A stretch of DNA of 64,000 nucleotides from Fodinibius sp051746985 (GCA_051746985.1 JBNJFP010000005.1:53826-117825), one strand, 5' to 3'. Positions 25,283-34,390 are shown, counted from the stretch's first letter. The notes: generated by a model from the sequence alone, not told the origin. Translations and numbers: made by a program.

Positions 25283-26320
25283 ATGAATATTCAGGTTCGG
25301 CATATTTCCACCTTCCTAAATCAATGGGCTCCGCCCAGCACAAAACTCGACTATGATAATGTAGGATTGCTTGTAGGCGATCCGCATCAAGAAGTTTCAA
25401 AAGTTCTTACCTGTCTGGATGTTACTTTGGACGTTGTTGATGAAGCCATCCAAAATAGTTGTGATCTTATCGTAGCACATCATCCGCTTATTTTCAATGG
25501 TATTGACCGGATCAATCCCACAAATGAGCAGGGGCGAATCATTTTCAAGCTTATTAAGAAAGATATTGGACTTATCGCTGCTCACACAAATCTTGATGCG
25601 GCCCTTGATGGGGTTTCGTTTGTGCTGGCTGATAAGTTGGGGCTCGAAAATCTTAAGTTTCTCGATAAAAGCTACAACATCAGCAGGAAAATTGTGCTTA
25701 CAACGGGGCATTCCGAAAGTGATTCGGTGTTAAAGTTGCTGAACTATTACTCGGCCGAAGAAGCACACTACTACAAGGTGGAGGGAAAAAAAGATCATCA
25801 ATTTACCTATGAAGCCATCATTGATGAGCACCATGTTTCTGAGTTAGAAAAAGAGCTCGAAAAAAATGGGCTGCTGCATCATGGCAGTTTTCAAGTGATG
25901 GAGGTAGCCAGTCCCTCAAAAAATGTGGGAATGGGGGTCGTTGGGTTTTATCGCGATAAGGGACTAACCCAACAACAGTTTTTGGATACGGTGGCCCATG
26001 CTCTTGATGTTGAAGCAGTTCGTTTTTCTGGATCCGTTGATCGCATCAAAAAGGTGGCCGTTTGTGGAGGGGCGGGAGTTTCACTTGCACGCACGGCTAT
26101 TGGTGAAGGAGCACAAGCATTTGTAACCGCCGATATTAAATACCACGATTATTTTACTGATACAGAGAACTTTTTACTGGTCGATGTAGGCCATTACGAA
26201 AGCGAAGTGCCGGTGGTGGCGGCCCTTCAGCAAGAACTCTCCGAGGCATTTGAGCAGCTCGATGTTCTTGAAACAAACGTTATCACTAATCCAATGCAGG
26301 TATATGTGCCTGATGCTTAA
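25283..26320 (+). CDS. Nif3-like dinuclear metal centre hexameric protein
   Basis: 345 aa YbgI/Nif3 family (GTP cyclohydrolase I type 2 homologue). The N-terminal half carries metal-ligand motifs (DVVDEAIQNSCDLIVAHHPL and AAHTNLDAALDGVSFVLAD). A PII-like insertion spans ~130-230, as in the longer bacterial forms. The C-terminal half has CGGAGVSLARTAI, TADIKYHDYF and DVGHYESE with further ligands. Biochemical role is unsettled. A GGAGG lies 13-14 bases before the start, a long spacing. The coiled-coil 'zinc ribbon' gene follows 40 bases later. Confidence 0.93.
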   Translation: MNIQVRHISTFLNQWAPPSTKLDYDNVGLLVGDPHQEVSKVLTCLDVTLDVVDEAIQNSCDLIVAHHPLIFNGIDRINPTNEQGRIIFKLIKKDIGLIAAHTNLDAALDGVSFVLADKLGLENLKFLDKSYNISRKIVLTTGHSESDSVLKLLNYYSAEEAHYYKVEGKKDHQFTYEAIIDEHHVSELEKELEKNGLLHHGSFQVMEVASPSKNVGMGVVGFYRDKGLTQQQFLDTVAHALDVEAVRFSGSVDRIKKVAVCGGAGVSLARTAIGEGAQAFVTADIKYHDYFTDTENFLLVDVGHYESEVPVVAALQQELSEAFEQLDVLETNVITNPMQVYVPDA

Positions 26321-26360
26321 CAAAATAAAATCCGCAGGAATAAACGACGTAATATAATTT

Positions 26361-27095
26361 ATGGAAGAAGTACTACAACAGCTGGCAAACCTTCAATATA
26401 TCGATAGCCGAATCGATGAGCTTAAGCAACTCCGTGGCGATCTGCCAGAAGATATTCTGGATATCGAAACCGACATCAATCGGTACGAGGCGAAGTTAAA
26501 CCGCCTTAAAGAAGAGAAAAAAGAGCTAAAGGTTGAACGAGATAATCTTGAGCTTGAGATTAAAGATGCTGAAAACAAGATGGAGAAGTATGAGGATCAG
26601 CAGATGTCTGTTCGCAATAACCGTGAGTACGATGCGCTAACAAAAGAGATAGAGTCTCAAAAGCAAGTTATCGAAAATTCTGAATCTCGCTTAGAGGAGA
26701 TTGAAAATCGCCTCGAAGAAATTGATCCGGAAATGGAAGAAGTGCAGCAAGAGCTTGATGAGACGAAAGAGTTACACGCTGAAAAAAAGGAGAACCTCAA
26801 AGAGGTAGAAAAGGATACCGAGAAAGAGGAAAAGATGCTTTTGAATAAGCGTGAAGAGGTCGAAAAAGATATCGATGATCGCTACTTAAGAAGCTATAAA
26901 CGCCTTCGGGAAGGGCTAACAAACGGTCTGGCAGTAGTTCCGATGGAACGTGGGGCCGCTCTTGGTATGGCGCTTCCGCCTCAGACACAAGTTGAGGTCC
27001 GCCGGAAGAATAAAATCATCATCGATGAAAATAGCGGACGTATTGTCGTACACCCATCCTTCTTTGAGAATGCAAAAGAAGAGCTTACGCTGTAA
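26361..27095 (+). CDS. Coiled-coil protein of the C4 zinc-ribbon family, ribbon cysteines lost
   Basis: 244 aa. Residues ~1-180 are an uninterrupted charged coiled coil; the segment NREYDALTKEI is the family signature (DUF164 / CdsZ-like). Relatives end in a C4 zinc ribbon (CGGC ... CxxC). Here the frame of the ribbon is clear (VVPMERGAA, LPPQTQVEVRRKNKIII, SGRIVV), but the four expected Cys positions read Ala200, Met203, Asp222 and Ser225. The zinc site is therefore gone while the fold outline is kept. Follows nif3 by 40 bases, with rnpB downstream. Function of the family is thought to be structural or RNA-related, not established. Confidence 0.88.
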   Translation: MEEVLQQLANLQYIDSRIDELKQLRGDLPEDILDIETDINRYEAKLNRLKEEKKELKVERDNLELEIKDAENKMEKYEDQQMSVRNNREYDALTKEIESQKQVIENSESRLEEIENRLEEIDPEMEEVQQELDETKELHAEKKENLKEVEKDTEKEEKMLLNKREEVEKDIDDRYLRSYKRLREGLTNGLAVVPMERGAALGMALPPQTQVEVRRKNKIIIDENSGRIVVHPSFFENAKEELTL

Positions 27096-27123
27096 GAACG
27101 CTCTTTAAATAAGGCTTGTTTAT

Positions 27124-27168
27124 AAAGATGTACTGCATCAGATTATACGATGTTGTGCATCTTTTTCG
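27124..27168 (+). terminator. Terminator between the nif3 operon and rnpB
   Basis: AAAGATG...CATC pairs with GATG...CATCTTT (about 12 of 16 positions), followed by CTTTTTCG. Confidence 0.5.
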
Positions 27169-27208
27169 TTTATAAGCCTATATTGTTCTTTTAACATACT
27201 TATTTTTG

Positions 27209-27573
27209 TGGGATAGTTGGGCAATCGCTCTCTTGGGCTTTGACTCAAGAGGGAGGAAAGTCCGAACACCAACGAGCACCGTGCTTCCTAACGGGAAGAT
27301 TCCGATTATTCGGAATAGCCAGTGCCACAGAAAACAGACTACTCTCGATTCTTCGGGGGAAAAGGTGAAAAGGTGAGGTAAGAGCTCACCGCTCCGGTGG
27401 CAACATTCGGAGGCAGGGTAAACCTCACGGGGTGCAAGCTCATGCAGGCTGTGCGTTGCTCGTCGCAATACAGCCGGGTAGAGTGCTCGAGCCCCCGAGT
27501 AATCGAGGGACCAGATAAATGATTGCCATCCGCCAGCCGGCGGACACAGAATTCGGCTTACAGACTATCCCCG
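27209..27573 (+). ncRNA. rnpB: RNase P RNA, bacterial type A
   Basis: All universal blocks are present in order: GAGGAAAGTCCGAACACC (CR-I), GCCACAGAAAACAGAC (near P8-P9/CR-II), GGTAAGAGCTCACCG, the P10/P11 GGCAGGGTAAACC and AGATAAATGATTGCCATCC (CR-IV). The CR-V block is ACAGAATTCGGCTTACAG. The ends close as helix P1: GGGATAGT at 27210 with ACTATCCC ending at 27571. It is the catalytic RNA that cleaves 5' leaders from pre-tRNAs. Short antisense or sense frames here are not genes. A hairpin terminator follows. Confidence 0.97.
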
Positions 27574-27584
27574 GAAACTACATC

Positions 27585-27621
27585 AAAAGGCTATCCATAT
27601 CAGGGTAGCCTTTTGTCTTTT
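27585..27621 (+). terminator. rnpB terminator
   Basis: AAAAGGCTA (27585-27593) pairs with TAGCCTTTT (27606-27614), then GTCTTTTATT. Confidence 0.85.
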
Positions 27622-27769
27622 ATTGAGGGTCTATTAATAATAAAAACAGTATGTTATCGAAAAAAAATATGTAAAGGCTATTCCAAAATTTTTAAAATAT
27701 CGATACATTATTTTTTCAAGGGGAGCGAAGTAGTATCTCTAAAAAACAAATAAAATAGGAGGGAGATAA

Positions 27770-28291
27770 ATGAGAAAGATTGCAATATGTCTGGGTGTTC
27801 TTTGTGCTATAATAATGGGATGCACCGCTAAAGCTGAAGAAGAAACAACAGTAACTCCGCATGTGCAATGGGATGATCCTGTAGAAGCGGGTAAATATCT
27901 TGTGACTATAGCAGGATGTAACGATTGTCATACCGATGGATATCTGATGACCGGAGGGCAGATTCCTGAAGAGGACTGGTTGGCAGGATCGGCCGTGGGA
28001 TGGCAAGGACCTTGGGGGACAACTTATCCTACCAACCTTCGGCTCCGCGTTCAAGAGTGGGATGAGCAAACGTGGGTAAAAACGTTAAAGAATCGAAAGG
28101 ATTTGCCACCGATGCCGTGGATGAATGTCAATAAGATGAGTGAGCACGATATGCGTTCCATCTATGCGTATATCAAATCATTGGGCCCTATGGGAGAGCA
28201 TATGCCTGTTGCCATTGCCCCTGAAGTAGAGCCTGAGACACCGTACTTGTCCATGTTTCCTCAAAATATGCCGATTGCAGCTGAAGAGTAA
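27770..28291 (+). CDS. Lipoprotein mono-haem cytochrome c
   Basis: 173 aa. A perfect AGGAGG lies 7 bases before the ATG. The signal peptide ends with lipobox IMGC (Cys18). Haem-binding motif C50-N-D-C53-H54 and a later Met-rich stretch (PPMPWM, ~120) that can give the sixth ligand. The pattern GKYLVTIAGCNDCHT is that of small class I cytochromes such as alcohol/aldehyde dehydrogenase cytochrome subunits. A membrane-anchored periplasmic electron carrier; its partner is not next door. An OsmC-family gene follows 77 bases later. Confidence 0.9.
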   Translation: MRKIAICLGVLCAIIMGCTAKAEEETTVTPHVQWDDPVEAGKYLVTIAGCNDCHTDGYLMTGGQIPEEDWLAGSAVGWQGPWGTTYPTNLRLRVQEWDEQTWVKTLKNRKDLPPMPWMNVNKMSEHDMRSIYAYIKSLGPMGEHMPVAIAPEVEPETPYLSMFPQNMPIAAEE

Positions 28292-28368
28292 GGATAAGCT
28301 GTGATCTGGGCTGGCGAAAGGTTATTTTCTGATTGAATATCGAATTATACAATCAGATTTTATTTAAT

Positions 28369-28872
28369 ATGGACAAATCAGAGCTACGGGCACGACAAAT
28401 CCCGCTGAAAGAGAAGTATAAGTCTAACCCAGAAGAAGGAGAATGGATACTTCACGCCGAAGGTAAACTCGGCGAAAATATCGCCTGTTTTGTTCCCACG
28501 GATGCGGGTGAAGTAGAAGCGGGATTGCATCCGGCAACCGGTGGGGATGGATCGCAGGCGTGTTCGGGAGATATGCTGTTAGAAGCGTTAGTAGCTTGCG
28601 CAGGAGTTACCCTGAGGTCGGTGGCTACGGCGATGGAGGTTGATATCGAAAAAGGGAGCGTTAAAGCGGAAGGAGTGCTCGATTTTCGGGGGACACTGGC
28701 GGTTTCGAAAGAGGTGCCGGTGGGCTTTAAAAGTATTAGTCTGCAGTTTAATTTGGTTACCGATGCTCCTCCTAAAAAAGTGGATAAGCTCATTGAGCTA
28801 ACCGAGCGGTATTGCGTAATTTATCAAACGCTGAAAAACAGCCCGGAATTAAAGACGAAGATCAAGACTTAA
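28369..28872 (+). CDS. OsmC-family protein
   Basis: 167 aa from the ATG at 28369; an upstream in-frame TTG (28333) is possible but has no support. OsmC/Ohr fold with the two redox Cys: one in MLLEALVACAG and one in TERYCVIYQ. Such proteins reduce organic hydroperoxides with a reactive Cys pair. The N-terminal region GEWILHAEGKLGENIACFV is typical of the broader OsmC group, not Ohr. The last 11 bases overlap the convergent mtfA stop region. Confidence 0.88.
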   Translation: MDKSELRARQIPLKEKYKSNPEEGEWILHAEGKLGENIACFVPTDAGEVEAGLHPATGGDGSQACSGDMLLEALVACAGVTLRSVATAMEVDIEKGSVKAEGVLDFRGTLAVSKEVPVGFKSISLQFNLVTDAPPKKVDKLIELTERYCVIYQTLKNSPELKTKIKT

Positions 28873-29632
28873 GGTAGGCTACGGGATCTTGCTGATAAAA
28901 CTCCTTGAGTTGGTTATATAACTGGGGATGCTTGTTTTGCAGCTCACGGGGTTTTTCAAAAAAGAGTTCGGTGACAACGGCAAAAAATTCGGCCAGGTTC
29001 GTGGCTCCGTATTCGTCAATCAGGGTCTGCTGATTGCGCTCCATAGCTTTTAGCAGCTTTTTATATTCCCGGCCAATAATTTTTGCCCAGGAAATAAAAT
29101 GAGAATCAGGGTGTTCAACCTGATCGGTAGCCCCATATTCGTAATCCAGCTGATGGGCAAACTCGTGGAAGACCAGGTTTTGCCCGTCGTGGATATCGGA
29201 GGCGCCCTGCTGAACTTCATCCCAGGCTAACACAACATAGCCGTGCGACCATGCTTCGCCGTGACGCTGTTCGTAGCCTTCTTCCACAAAAATACCGTTA
29301 TTGCGTTGCTTAACTTTGGCTACATACTTTTGGGGATAAACGAGCACAGATCTCAGATCTTCATAGAAGTAGGAGATATCATCCATCCCCAGCAAAAGAA
29401 TGGAAGCCTGGGCAGCAATACTGATTTTTATTTCATCGGTTAGTTCGAGACCGGCACACCCCTCAAAACGTTTTTCTTGCAGAAAGATCTGTGTCAGTCC
29501 CAACAGTTTTTCTTGGCGATCGTCGGGAAGTCTGTTAAGGTAGGGCACATTTTGTTGTAGAATAGAGAGCCATTTGCTCGGAAAGGGTTTATTCATCAGG
29601 CGATTACGCCGCCATTTTTTTAGTCCGAACAT
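28862..29632 (-). CDS. mtfA: MtfA-family zinc peptidase (M90)
   Basis: 256 aa. Zinc site in FHEFAHQLDYEYG (HExxH) with the downstream Glu ligand in NLAEFFAVVTELFFEKP. N-terminal FLQEKRFEGCAGLELTDE matches MtfA. In E. coli MtfA binds the repressor Mlc and adjusts glucose PTS expression, and it has aminopeptidase activity. No PTS gene is seen here, so the regulatory partner is unknown. It lies 11 bases downstream of smpB, probably co-transcribed, and overlaps the end of the OsmC gene by 11 bases. Confidence 0.92.
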   Translation of the reverse strand: MFGLKKWRRNRLMNKPFPSKWLSILQQNVPYLNRLPDDRQEKLLGLTQIFLQEKRFEGCAGLELTDEIKISIAAQASILLLGMDDISYFYEDLRSVLVYPQKYVAKVKQRNNGIFVEEGYEQRHGEAWSHGYVVLAWDEVQQGASDIHDGQNLVFHEFAHQLDYEYGATDQVEHPDSHFISWAKIIGREYKKLLKAMERNQQTLIDEYGATNLAEFFAVVTELFFEKPRELQNKHPQLYNQLKEFYQQDPVAYLKS

Positions 29633-29643
29633 GTCAGAAGTGG

Positions 29644-30105
29644 TTACATATTAACCTTATAAGTGCCTTTGTATTTACGCTCCAGTTCGCGTTTGGTATC
29701 GCGTTCTTTAATATCTTCGCGCTTGTCGTATTTCTTCTTACCGCGTGCAATACCGATAAGAACTTTGGCATAACCCTTTTTAAAGTATAGTTTAAGCGGA
29801 ACCAGGGTGTATCCCTTTTGAGTAATGGCTTTATCGAGTTCCCGAATTTCTCTTTTATTCAGCAGCAGTTTACGTTCCCGTCGTTCATCGTGATTGGTAT
29901 AGGAGGCTTGTTTGTACGGTTTAATATACATGTCACGCAGCCATACCTCTCCATCTCGCAGGTAAGCAAAAGATTCGCTAAGGCTTGCATTACCTTCCCG
30001 GAGTGACTTCACTTCACTGCCCCGCAAAACGATTCCCGCTTCATAGGTTTCCTCAACGTGATAATCGTGTCGTGCTTTCCGATTTTTTATTGTGACTGTT
30101 GACAT
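29644..30105 (-). CDS. smpB: SsrA-binding protein SmpB
   Basis: 153 aa, normal length. Binds tmRNA and helps it enter stalled ribosomes. Motifs: NRKARHDYHVEETYEAGIVL, GSEVKSLREGNASLSESFAYL, and the basic C-terminal tail GIARGKKKYDKREDIKERD. No tmRNA gene is visible in the window. It is followed by mtfA after 11 bases. Confidence 0.97.
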   Translation of the reverse strand: MSTVTIKNRKARHDYHVEETYEAGIVLRGSEVKSLREGNASLSESFAYLRDGEVWLRDMYIKPYKQASYTNHDERRERKLLLNKREIRELDKAITQKGYTLVPLKLYFKKGYAKVLIGIARGKKKYDKREDIKERDTKRELERKYKGTYKVNM

Positions 30106-30185
30106 AGCTTGGGATACGATCTGCTTTTAATTAAAGAATAAGCAATTAGAAAATATAAGCTTTAATGAAGCCGCGAAAAAGGCAG

Positions 30186-30235
30186 ATGGCGAAAGTAAAA
30201 TATTACCCTGAAAGTTATTCACTTTTGCCGTTTTA
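30186..30235 (-). terminator. Possible terminator after the TPR lipoprotein gene
   Basis: On the minus strand GGCAAAAGT pairs with ACTTTCGCC (8 of 9) across ~24 nt, with CTTTTTC a few bases further on. Weak. Confidence 0.4.
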
Positions 30236-30247
30236 GATCTGGTAATC

Positions 30248-30667
30248 CTAATAATCGAACCCTAACTCGTTTAGTTCGCTGACGATATCATCACCGGGGG
30301 ATTTGTCGGGCATGGTTTCATAAATATCCATGATTTGTTGCACTTCAGTGCGGGCTTTTTCATTGTCAGGATTGATCTTCAAAACTTCAATAAACTGCTC
30401 CAGTGCGGTGGTCATGCGTTCACGCATGCTGCTGTCTTCGGGACCACGATACTCATAGTAAAGTCCGTAGTTGAGATAGGTTTTCTCTTTTAACTCCGGG
30501 ATGTTGGCATCGGTCTGTTCGGGATCGGCATTATTTAGCAGATCCAACGCTTCTGAATAGTTGTCTTCCGCGATTAACTGATCTATTTGTTCAGGCAGAT
30601 TTTCAGGAGTTTCATTAGAGCAAGAAATGAATAACAGGGCTATCAGTGATAGAAATAAAAAACGCAT
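30248..30667 (-). CDS. TPR-like lipoprotein, unknown function
   Basis: 139 aa. Signal with lipobox FISC (Cys16). The mature part is helical with TPR-like pairs (IDQLIAEDNYSEALDLLNNA; ALEQFIEVLKINPDNEKAR). Likely an outer-membrane or periplasmic lipoprotein scaffold. Not otherwise recognised. It lies between smpB and the site-2 protease gene on the same strand, with ~55 bases to the latter. Confidence 0.75.
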   Translation of the reverse strand: MRFLFLSLIALLFISCSNETPENLPEQIDQLIAEDNYSEALDLLNNADPEQTDANIPELKEKTYLNYGLYYEYRGPEDSSMRERMTTALEQFIEVLKINPDNEKARTEVQQIMDIYETMPDKSPGDDIVSELNELGFDY

Positions 30668-30722
30668 CTATAAAAGGGATTTTGTGATTTTTGAGTTGTG
30701 ACTAAAGATACAGAAAACATTC

Positions 30723-31952
30723 TTAGATTAAATATAGTGGATTGGGACTGATGCACAGCACAAAAACCGCCATGCTAAGCCACCCGAGAAATTTTCGGGT
30801 GGGATCCAGTTCACGTTCTCGTAGTGCCGGTGGATGTTCTACCCCAACAAAATAGGCAATGAAAAATGACCATACGACCCAGATTAACGAGCCGGAAGTC
30901 GTTAGGTTGCCCACGACGAGAAATAAATAAAGGGCCGTAATTACCAGCGAGCTTACCCAAACCGGGAGAATCCATTCAAAATCGTCATGGAAAGCCTTTC
31001 GCAATAACATCATGAGCACCCCACCCCAAATGATCCAGCTGAATAATCCATATGGGTATGCAAACTCACCGAGTGACAGGTGGATGAAGGGCACGGCCTC
31101 AATGCCGCCAAGGGTAATCAGTACGGCAAAAAAGATACGCGCTACTTTTTTGTGTTTTTTGAAGCCAATGAGTGAATAAAGAATATGTCCGCCATCGAGT
31201 TGACCAATGGGCGTCAGATTGAGCGCTGTAAAGAAGAGCCCCAGCCATCCGGCAAATAAAAACGGGTAATGATACATTTCCCACATGGGCGGTACGTGTT
31301 CAAAAAAAGAGGCCAAAAAGCTGTAAAGCAGGGTATTACCGACAATTAACAGGTTGCCGTTAGTTTCTCCCGGCGGATTGCTGGGAAATGCTCCATGCTG
31401 TGCTACGTATTCTTTCACAGCTTCGTGACCGGCAAAATTTTGGATAAATGATGCATCGGGAAGGGTTGCAAATCCATAGAGAAGTATTCCCAACGATACC
31501 ACAAAACCAGCGAGCGGGCCCGCCGCACCTACATCGAACATCTTGTAGGTATCGTTAATTTTTTGTTTGATGCGGATAACAGCGCCAACAGTTCCAATCC
31601 CCAGTGGGATGGGAATGAAATAGGGAAGTGTTACTTTTATCTGATGGTAGAGCGCGGCAAAATAGTGGCCAAACTCGTGCACGCCCAGAAATCCCAAAAG
31701 AAGACCGGCAAACAGCAGCCCACGGTAAAAGTCGGATAATGAGGGAAGGGAGACGGGAAAGAGTGAAGGTTCGAAGCCTACGAATCCCGCGCCGGCCAGT
31801 GAAACGGTAAGAACAGTCACCAGAAATAAGGTCAGGTGTTTAGTCACCGTTTTGGGATCAAGATCGCGTTGCATAGTTTCCCATATGGTGGGTTTGACAG
31901 AGTAGTTGCTGATTTCGAAACGGGTTATTTCGGGGGTGGGTTTATTATCCAC
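30723..31952 (-). CDS. Site-2 protease family (M50) membrane metalloprotease
   Basis: 409 aa with about eight hydrophobic segments. Zinc motif H92-E93-F-G-H96 in GVHEFGHYFAA and the second motif LTPIGQLDGGHILYS (third ligand Asp). GAAGPLAGFVVSL is also present. The type is close to the EGY-like/FtsH-independent S2P group with no PDZ domain visible. It would cut substrates within the membrane. It starts 13 bases after arginine deiminase on the same strand, a tight pairing with no obvious functional logic. Substrate unknown. Confidence 0.92.
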   Translation of the reverse strand: MDNKPTPEITRFEISNYSVKPTIWETMQRDLDPKTVTKHLTLFLVTVLTVSLAGAGFVGFEPSLFPVSLPSLSDFYRGLLFAGLLLGFLGVHEFGHYFAALYHQIKVTLPYFIPIPLGIGTVGAVIRIKQKINDTYKMFDVGAAGPLAGFVVSLGILLYGFATLPDASFIQNFAGHEAVKEYVAQHGAFPSNPPGETNGNLLIVGNTLLYSFLASFFEHVPPMWEMYHYPFLFAGWLGLFFTALNLTPIGQLDGGHILYSLIGFKKHKKVARIFFAVLITLGGIEAVPFIHLSLGEFAYPYGLFSWIIWGGVLMMLLRKAFHDDFEWILPVWVSSLVITALYLFLVVGNLTTSGSLIWVVWSFFIAYFVGVEHPPALRERELDPTRKFLGWLSMAVFVLCISPNPLYLI

Positions 31953-31965
31953 AGGTAGTGCTACT

Positions 31966-33189
31966 TTAAGATTCTCTTGCTATGGGCATGGTCATACATC
32001 GGGCGCCACCGCGTCCCCGGCATAGCTCATGACCCAGAAAGCTAATGGCGATTTTTTTGTCGGTGGGATCAAAAGGAGCCTCCTTGTATTCTTCGATAAA
32101 CTCGTATTGATTCATTAGTTGATATCCGTGCTCTTTCAACTCGTTAAAGGTATTTGTGTTTCGCTCGTATCCGACAATAACACCGGGCGACAGGGCAAAA
32201 ACGTTGGCGCCGTCGGTCCATTGTTCACGGAATTGATTGGTGCGCTCGGGCCCTCCACAACGTATAAATGTTAAGTCGCGATCCATGAGTTCTTCAAGTG
32301 CTTGTTTGAGCGATGGCATTGATTCGTTGACAATAGAACCGTTTTGGGATCGCAGGGCTACCACGTTGTTGTGACGTTCGGTGATCGCCGGTGGAAACGC
32401 AACGCATTCGGTTTCGCTGGCAAAAGTGAAGATGGTGTCGAGGTGCATGGACGAACGTTGTTTGGGGATATCAACAGCCAGCACATGTTCAACACCTTGT
32501 TGTAGTAATCCCTCGGTGGCATTCATCAGTCCGCTGAATGAGGTGCGCTCGCTCATCCCAATAAGTACCAGTTTATCGGAGGCAACCAGCACATCGCCGC
32601 CTTCGATCGACTCCTGATCCGATATTTTGATAATATGATCGCTGATGCCAGCAAATATTGGATGAAATCGGACAAGCGTTTCGGTCAAAATAGCTTCGCG
32701 CATACGTGCTTTTTTGGCCGGTCGTGAGAGCAGGATGCTCTTGTTAACAACGGCGGCCAAATCGCGCGTAAATAGCAGGTTGGGCGTGGGATGCATATTG
32801 AATTCCGGGATAGAGGGTGTGGCACCGTCAATCACAAAACGCAACAGTTCACTGGCCGAAAGCTGATGCAGGTCTTGTTCGATGGCTTTGAGGTTTTCCT
32901 GAGGCATCCCGTTAATCAGGCGCTCAATGAAGAAAGAGCGCGCTTTTTCAATTTCGAGCGCTTCCTCAAATAGATCCGTTATTTCATATATCTTTCCGCC
33001 ATCGGGCATAGCGGCGGCAAAAACTTTAAGCATGTCGAGATGTTCCTTGCGGGCGTCATTCTCAAAAATAATATCATCAAAAAGCAGTTCGTCTTTTAGT
33101 TCGGGATTTACAAGTGATACTTCTCTGCCCGGCGTATGAACAATGACACTTTTCAATAAGCCAGTTTCTGATGTGACGGAAAGTTGCAT
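31966..33189 (-). CDS. arcA: Arginine deiminase
   Basis: 407 aa. It hydrolyses arginine to citrulline and ammonia. Motifs: SETGLLKSVIVHTPGREV (N-term), FTRDLAAVVNKSILLSRPAKKAR, IEGGDVLV and the catalytic Cys398 in RGRGGARCMTMP. The His/Asp/Glu catalytic set is consistent with the guanidino-group modifying family. The usual partners arcB (ornithine transcarbamoylase) and arcC (carbamate kinase) are not adjacent; instead a site-2 protease gene follows after 13 bases. It may serve acid/ammonia balance or arginine use without ATP gain. Confidence 0.95.
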   Translation of the reverse strand: MQLSVTSETGLLKSVIVHTPGREVSLVNPELKDELLFDDIIFENDARKEHLDMLKVFAAAMPDGGKIYEITDLFEEALEIEKARSFFIERLINGMPQENLKAIEQDLHQLSASELLRFVIDGATPSIPEFNMHPTPNLLFTRDLAAVVNKSILLSRPAKKARMREAILTETLVRFHPIFAGISDHIIKISDQESIEGGDVLVASDKLVLIGMSERTSFSGLMNATEGLLQQGVEHVLAVDIPKQRSSMHLDTIFTFASETECVAFPPAITERHNNVVALRSQNGSIVNESMPSLKQALEELMDRDLTFIRCGGPERTNQFREQWTDGANVFALSPGVIVGYERNTNTFNELKEHGYQLMNQYEFIEEYKEAPFDPTDKKIAISFLGHELCRGRGGARCMTMPIARES

Positions 33190-33392
33190 AGTGTTTCAAT
33201 TAAATTGATTAATAACTGTGCCGATAAATAATGCAAGGTATGGCCAAATATACGTTTTGAACGGGCAATATTTAAATTGGGATTGAGTAGATAATTGCAA
33301 AAGTTTTTCTCTATTTTAATCGCACGATTTGCCATCCAACACTGTTGCATAAAGTAAGTTAGATGGCGTAAAATATTAATCGAAGGTGTAGC

Positions 33393-34253
33393 ATGTCAGT
33401 TAGGAAGTCAGAAATAGAATCGCTTGTTTATTTGTTGGATGATCCCGATCCCTTCGTTCAATCGCAGGTGCAAAACAGGCTTTTTGAACTTGGAGAAAAC
33501 GCCGTTCCGCTTTTGGATCAGCAAAAAAGCGAGACAGATAATCAGGAAGCCCGTGAGCTGATTAACAAGGTTATTCAGCTAATAACCTATGGCAGTATCG
33601 AAGAGGATTTTTTGGATGTCTTGGAGGATGGACTCCAAAATATGGAACAGCTCGAGGATGCTATTTTCATTTTGTCGCGGTTTGATAATCCCACGCTGCG
33701 AGCCAGAGAGTACAAGCAGAAGCTGGATCGGTTTGCCGATATGATTGCTGACGATGTGCGGTACTCTCTTAGCGAGACCCAAAAGATGCACAAAGTGCTG
33801 GATTTTGTTTTTGAGGATCTGGAATTCAGTGGGAGTACAACCGACTATTACAACCCTTCGAACTCATTTTTGACTCAGGTGATTGACCGCCGCGAGGGCA
33901 TGCCCATATCACTGGCACTGATTGTGCTTTTTATTGCGCGACGGTTAGAGCTACCGTTTTATGGGATGAATATGCCCATTCACTTTATGATCAAGTACAA
34001 AACAGCCAACGAAGAAATTTTGATCGATCCTTTTGATCATGGCAAGGTGGTCACTTACAACCAGTGCTACTATTTTTTAAAGCAAAATGGAGTGGAGCCA
34101 AAAAGCCAACATTTTTCAATAAGCAGCGAAGAAGACATCCTTGCACGTTGCATTCGTAATCTGGCCAATAGCTATGAGAAAAAAGATGATTTACATGCTG
34201 CCGAAGGATTAAAAAAGTTGCTGAATATGGTAGAAATTATGGTGCGGCGATAA
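33393..34253 (+). CDS. SirB1-like transglutaminase-core protein
   Basis: 286 aa. N-terminal ~70 residues are helical HEAT-like (LVYLLDDPDPFVQSQVQNRL). The SirB1/Transglut_core2 domain follows (YYNPSNSFLTQVIDRREGMP, ISLALIVLFIARRLELPF, GMNMPIHFMIKY, LIDPFDHGKVV). The family's catalytic Cys is not obvious here, so enzymatic activity is doubtful. A C-terminal helical TPR-like end (RCIRNLANSYEKKDDLHAAE) is also usual. Soluble; function of the family unknown. Confidence 0.88.
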   Translation: MSVRKSEIESLVYLLDDPDPFVQSQVQNRLFELGENAVPLLDQQKSETDNQEARELINKVIQLITYGSIEEDFLDVLEDGLQNMEQLEDAIFILSRFDNPTLRAREYKQKLDRFADMIADDVRYSLSETQKMHKVLDFVFEDLEFSGSTTDYYNPSNSFLTQVIDRREGMPISLALIVLFIARRLELPFYGMNMPIHFMIKYKTANEEILIDPFDHGKVVTYNQCYYFLKQNGVEPKSQHFSISSEEDILARCIRNLANSYEKKDDLHAAEGLKKLLNMVEIMVRR

Positions 34254-34352
34254 GTAAAAAGAAGAAAATATCGATAATAAGGTTTTGAACTCTATCGAAT
34301 ATTATGCATCTTAAAAGGCGCCTTTTTAGGCGTCTCTCTTGATGAATAGTGG

Positions 34353-34390
34353 AGGCCTTGCTTTGATCGGCAAGGCCTTTCCTTTTTTAG
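34353..34390 (+). terminator. Terminator between SirB1-like and glycosyltransferase genes
   Basis: AGGCCTTGC (34353-34361) pairs with GCAAGGCCT (34370-34378) over an 8-nt loop and is followed by TTCCTTTTTT. A second palindrome, AAAAGGCGCCTTTT, lies just upstream at 34313-34326. Confidence 0.85.

Noticed and set aside
27178..27468. 96-codon minus-strand open frame over rnpB
   Set aside because: The sequence is accounted for by the conserved RNase P RNA structure.
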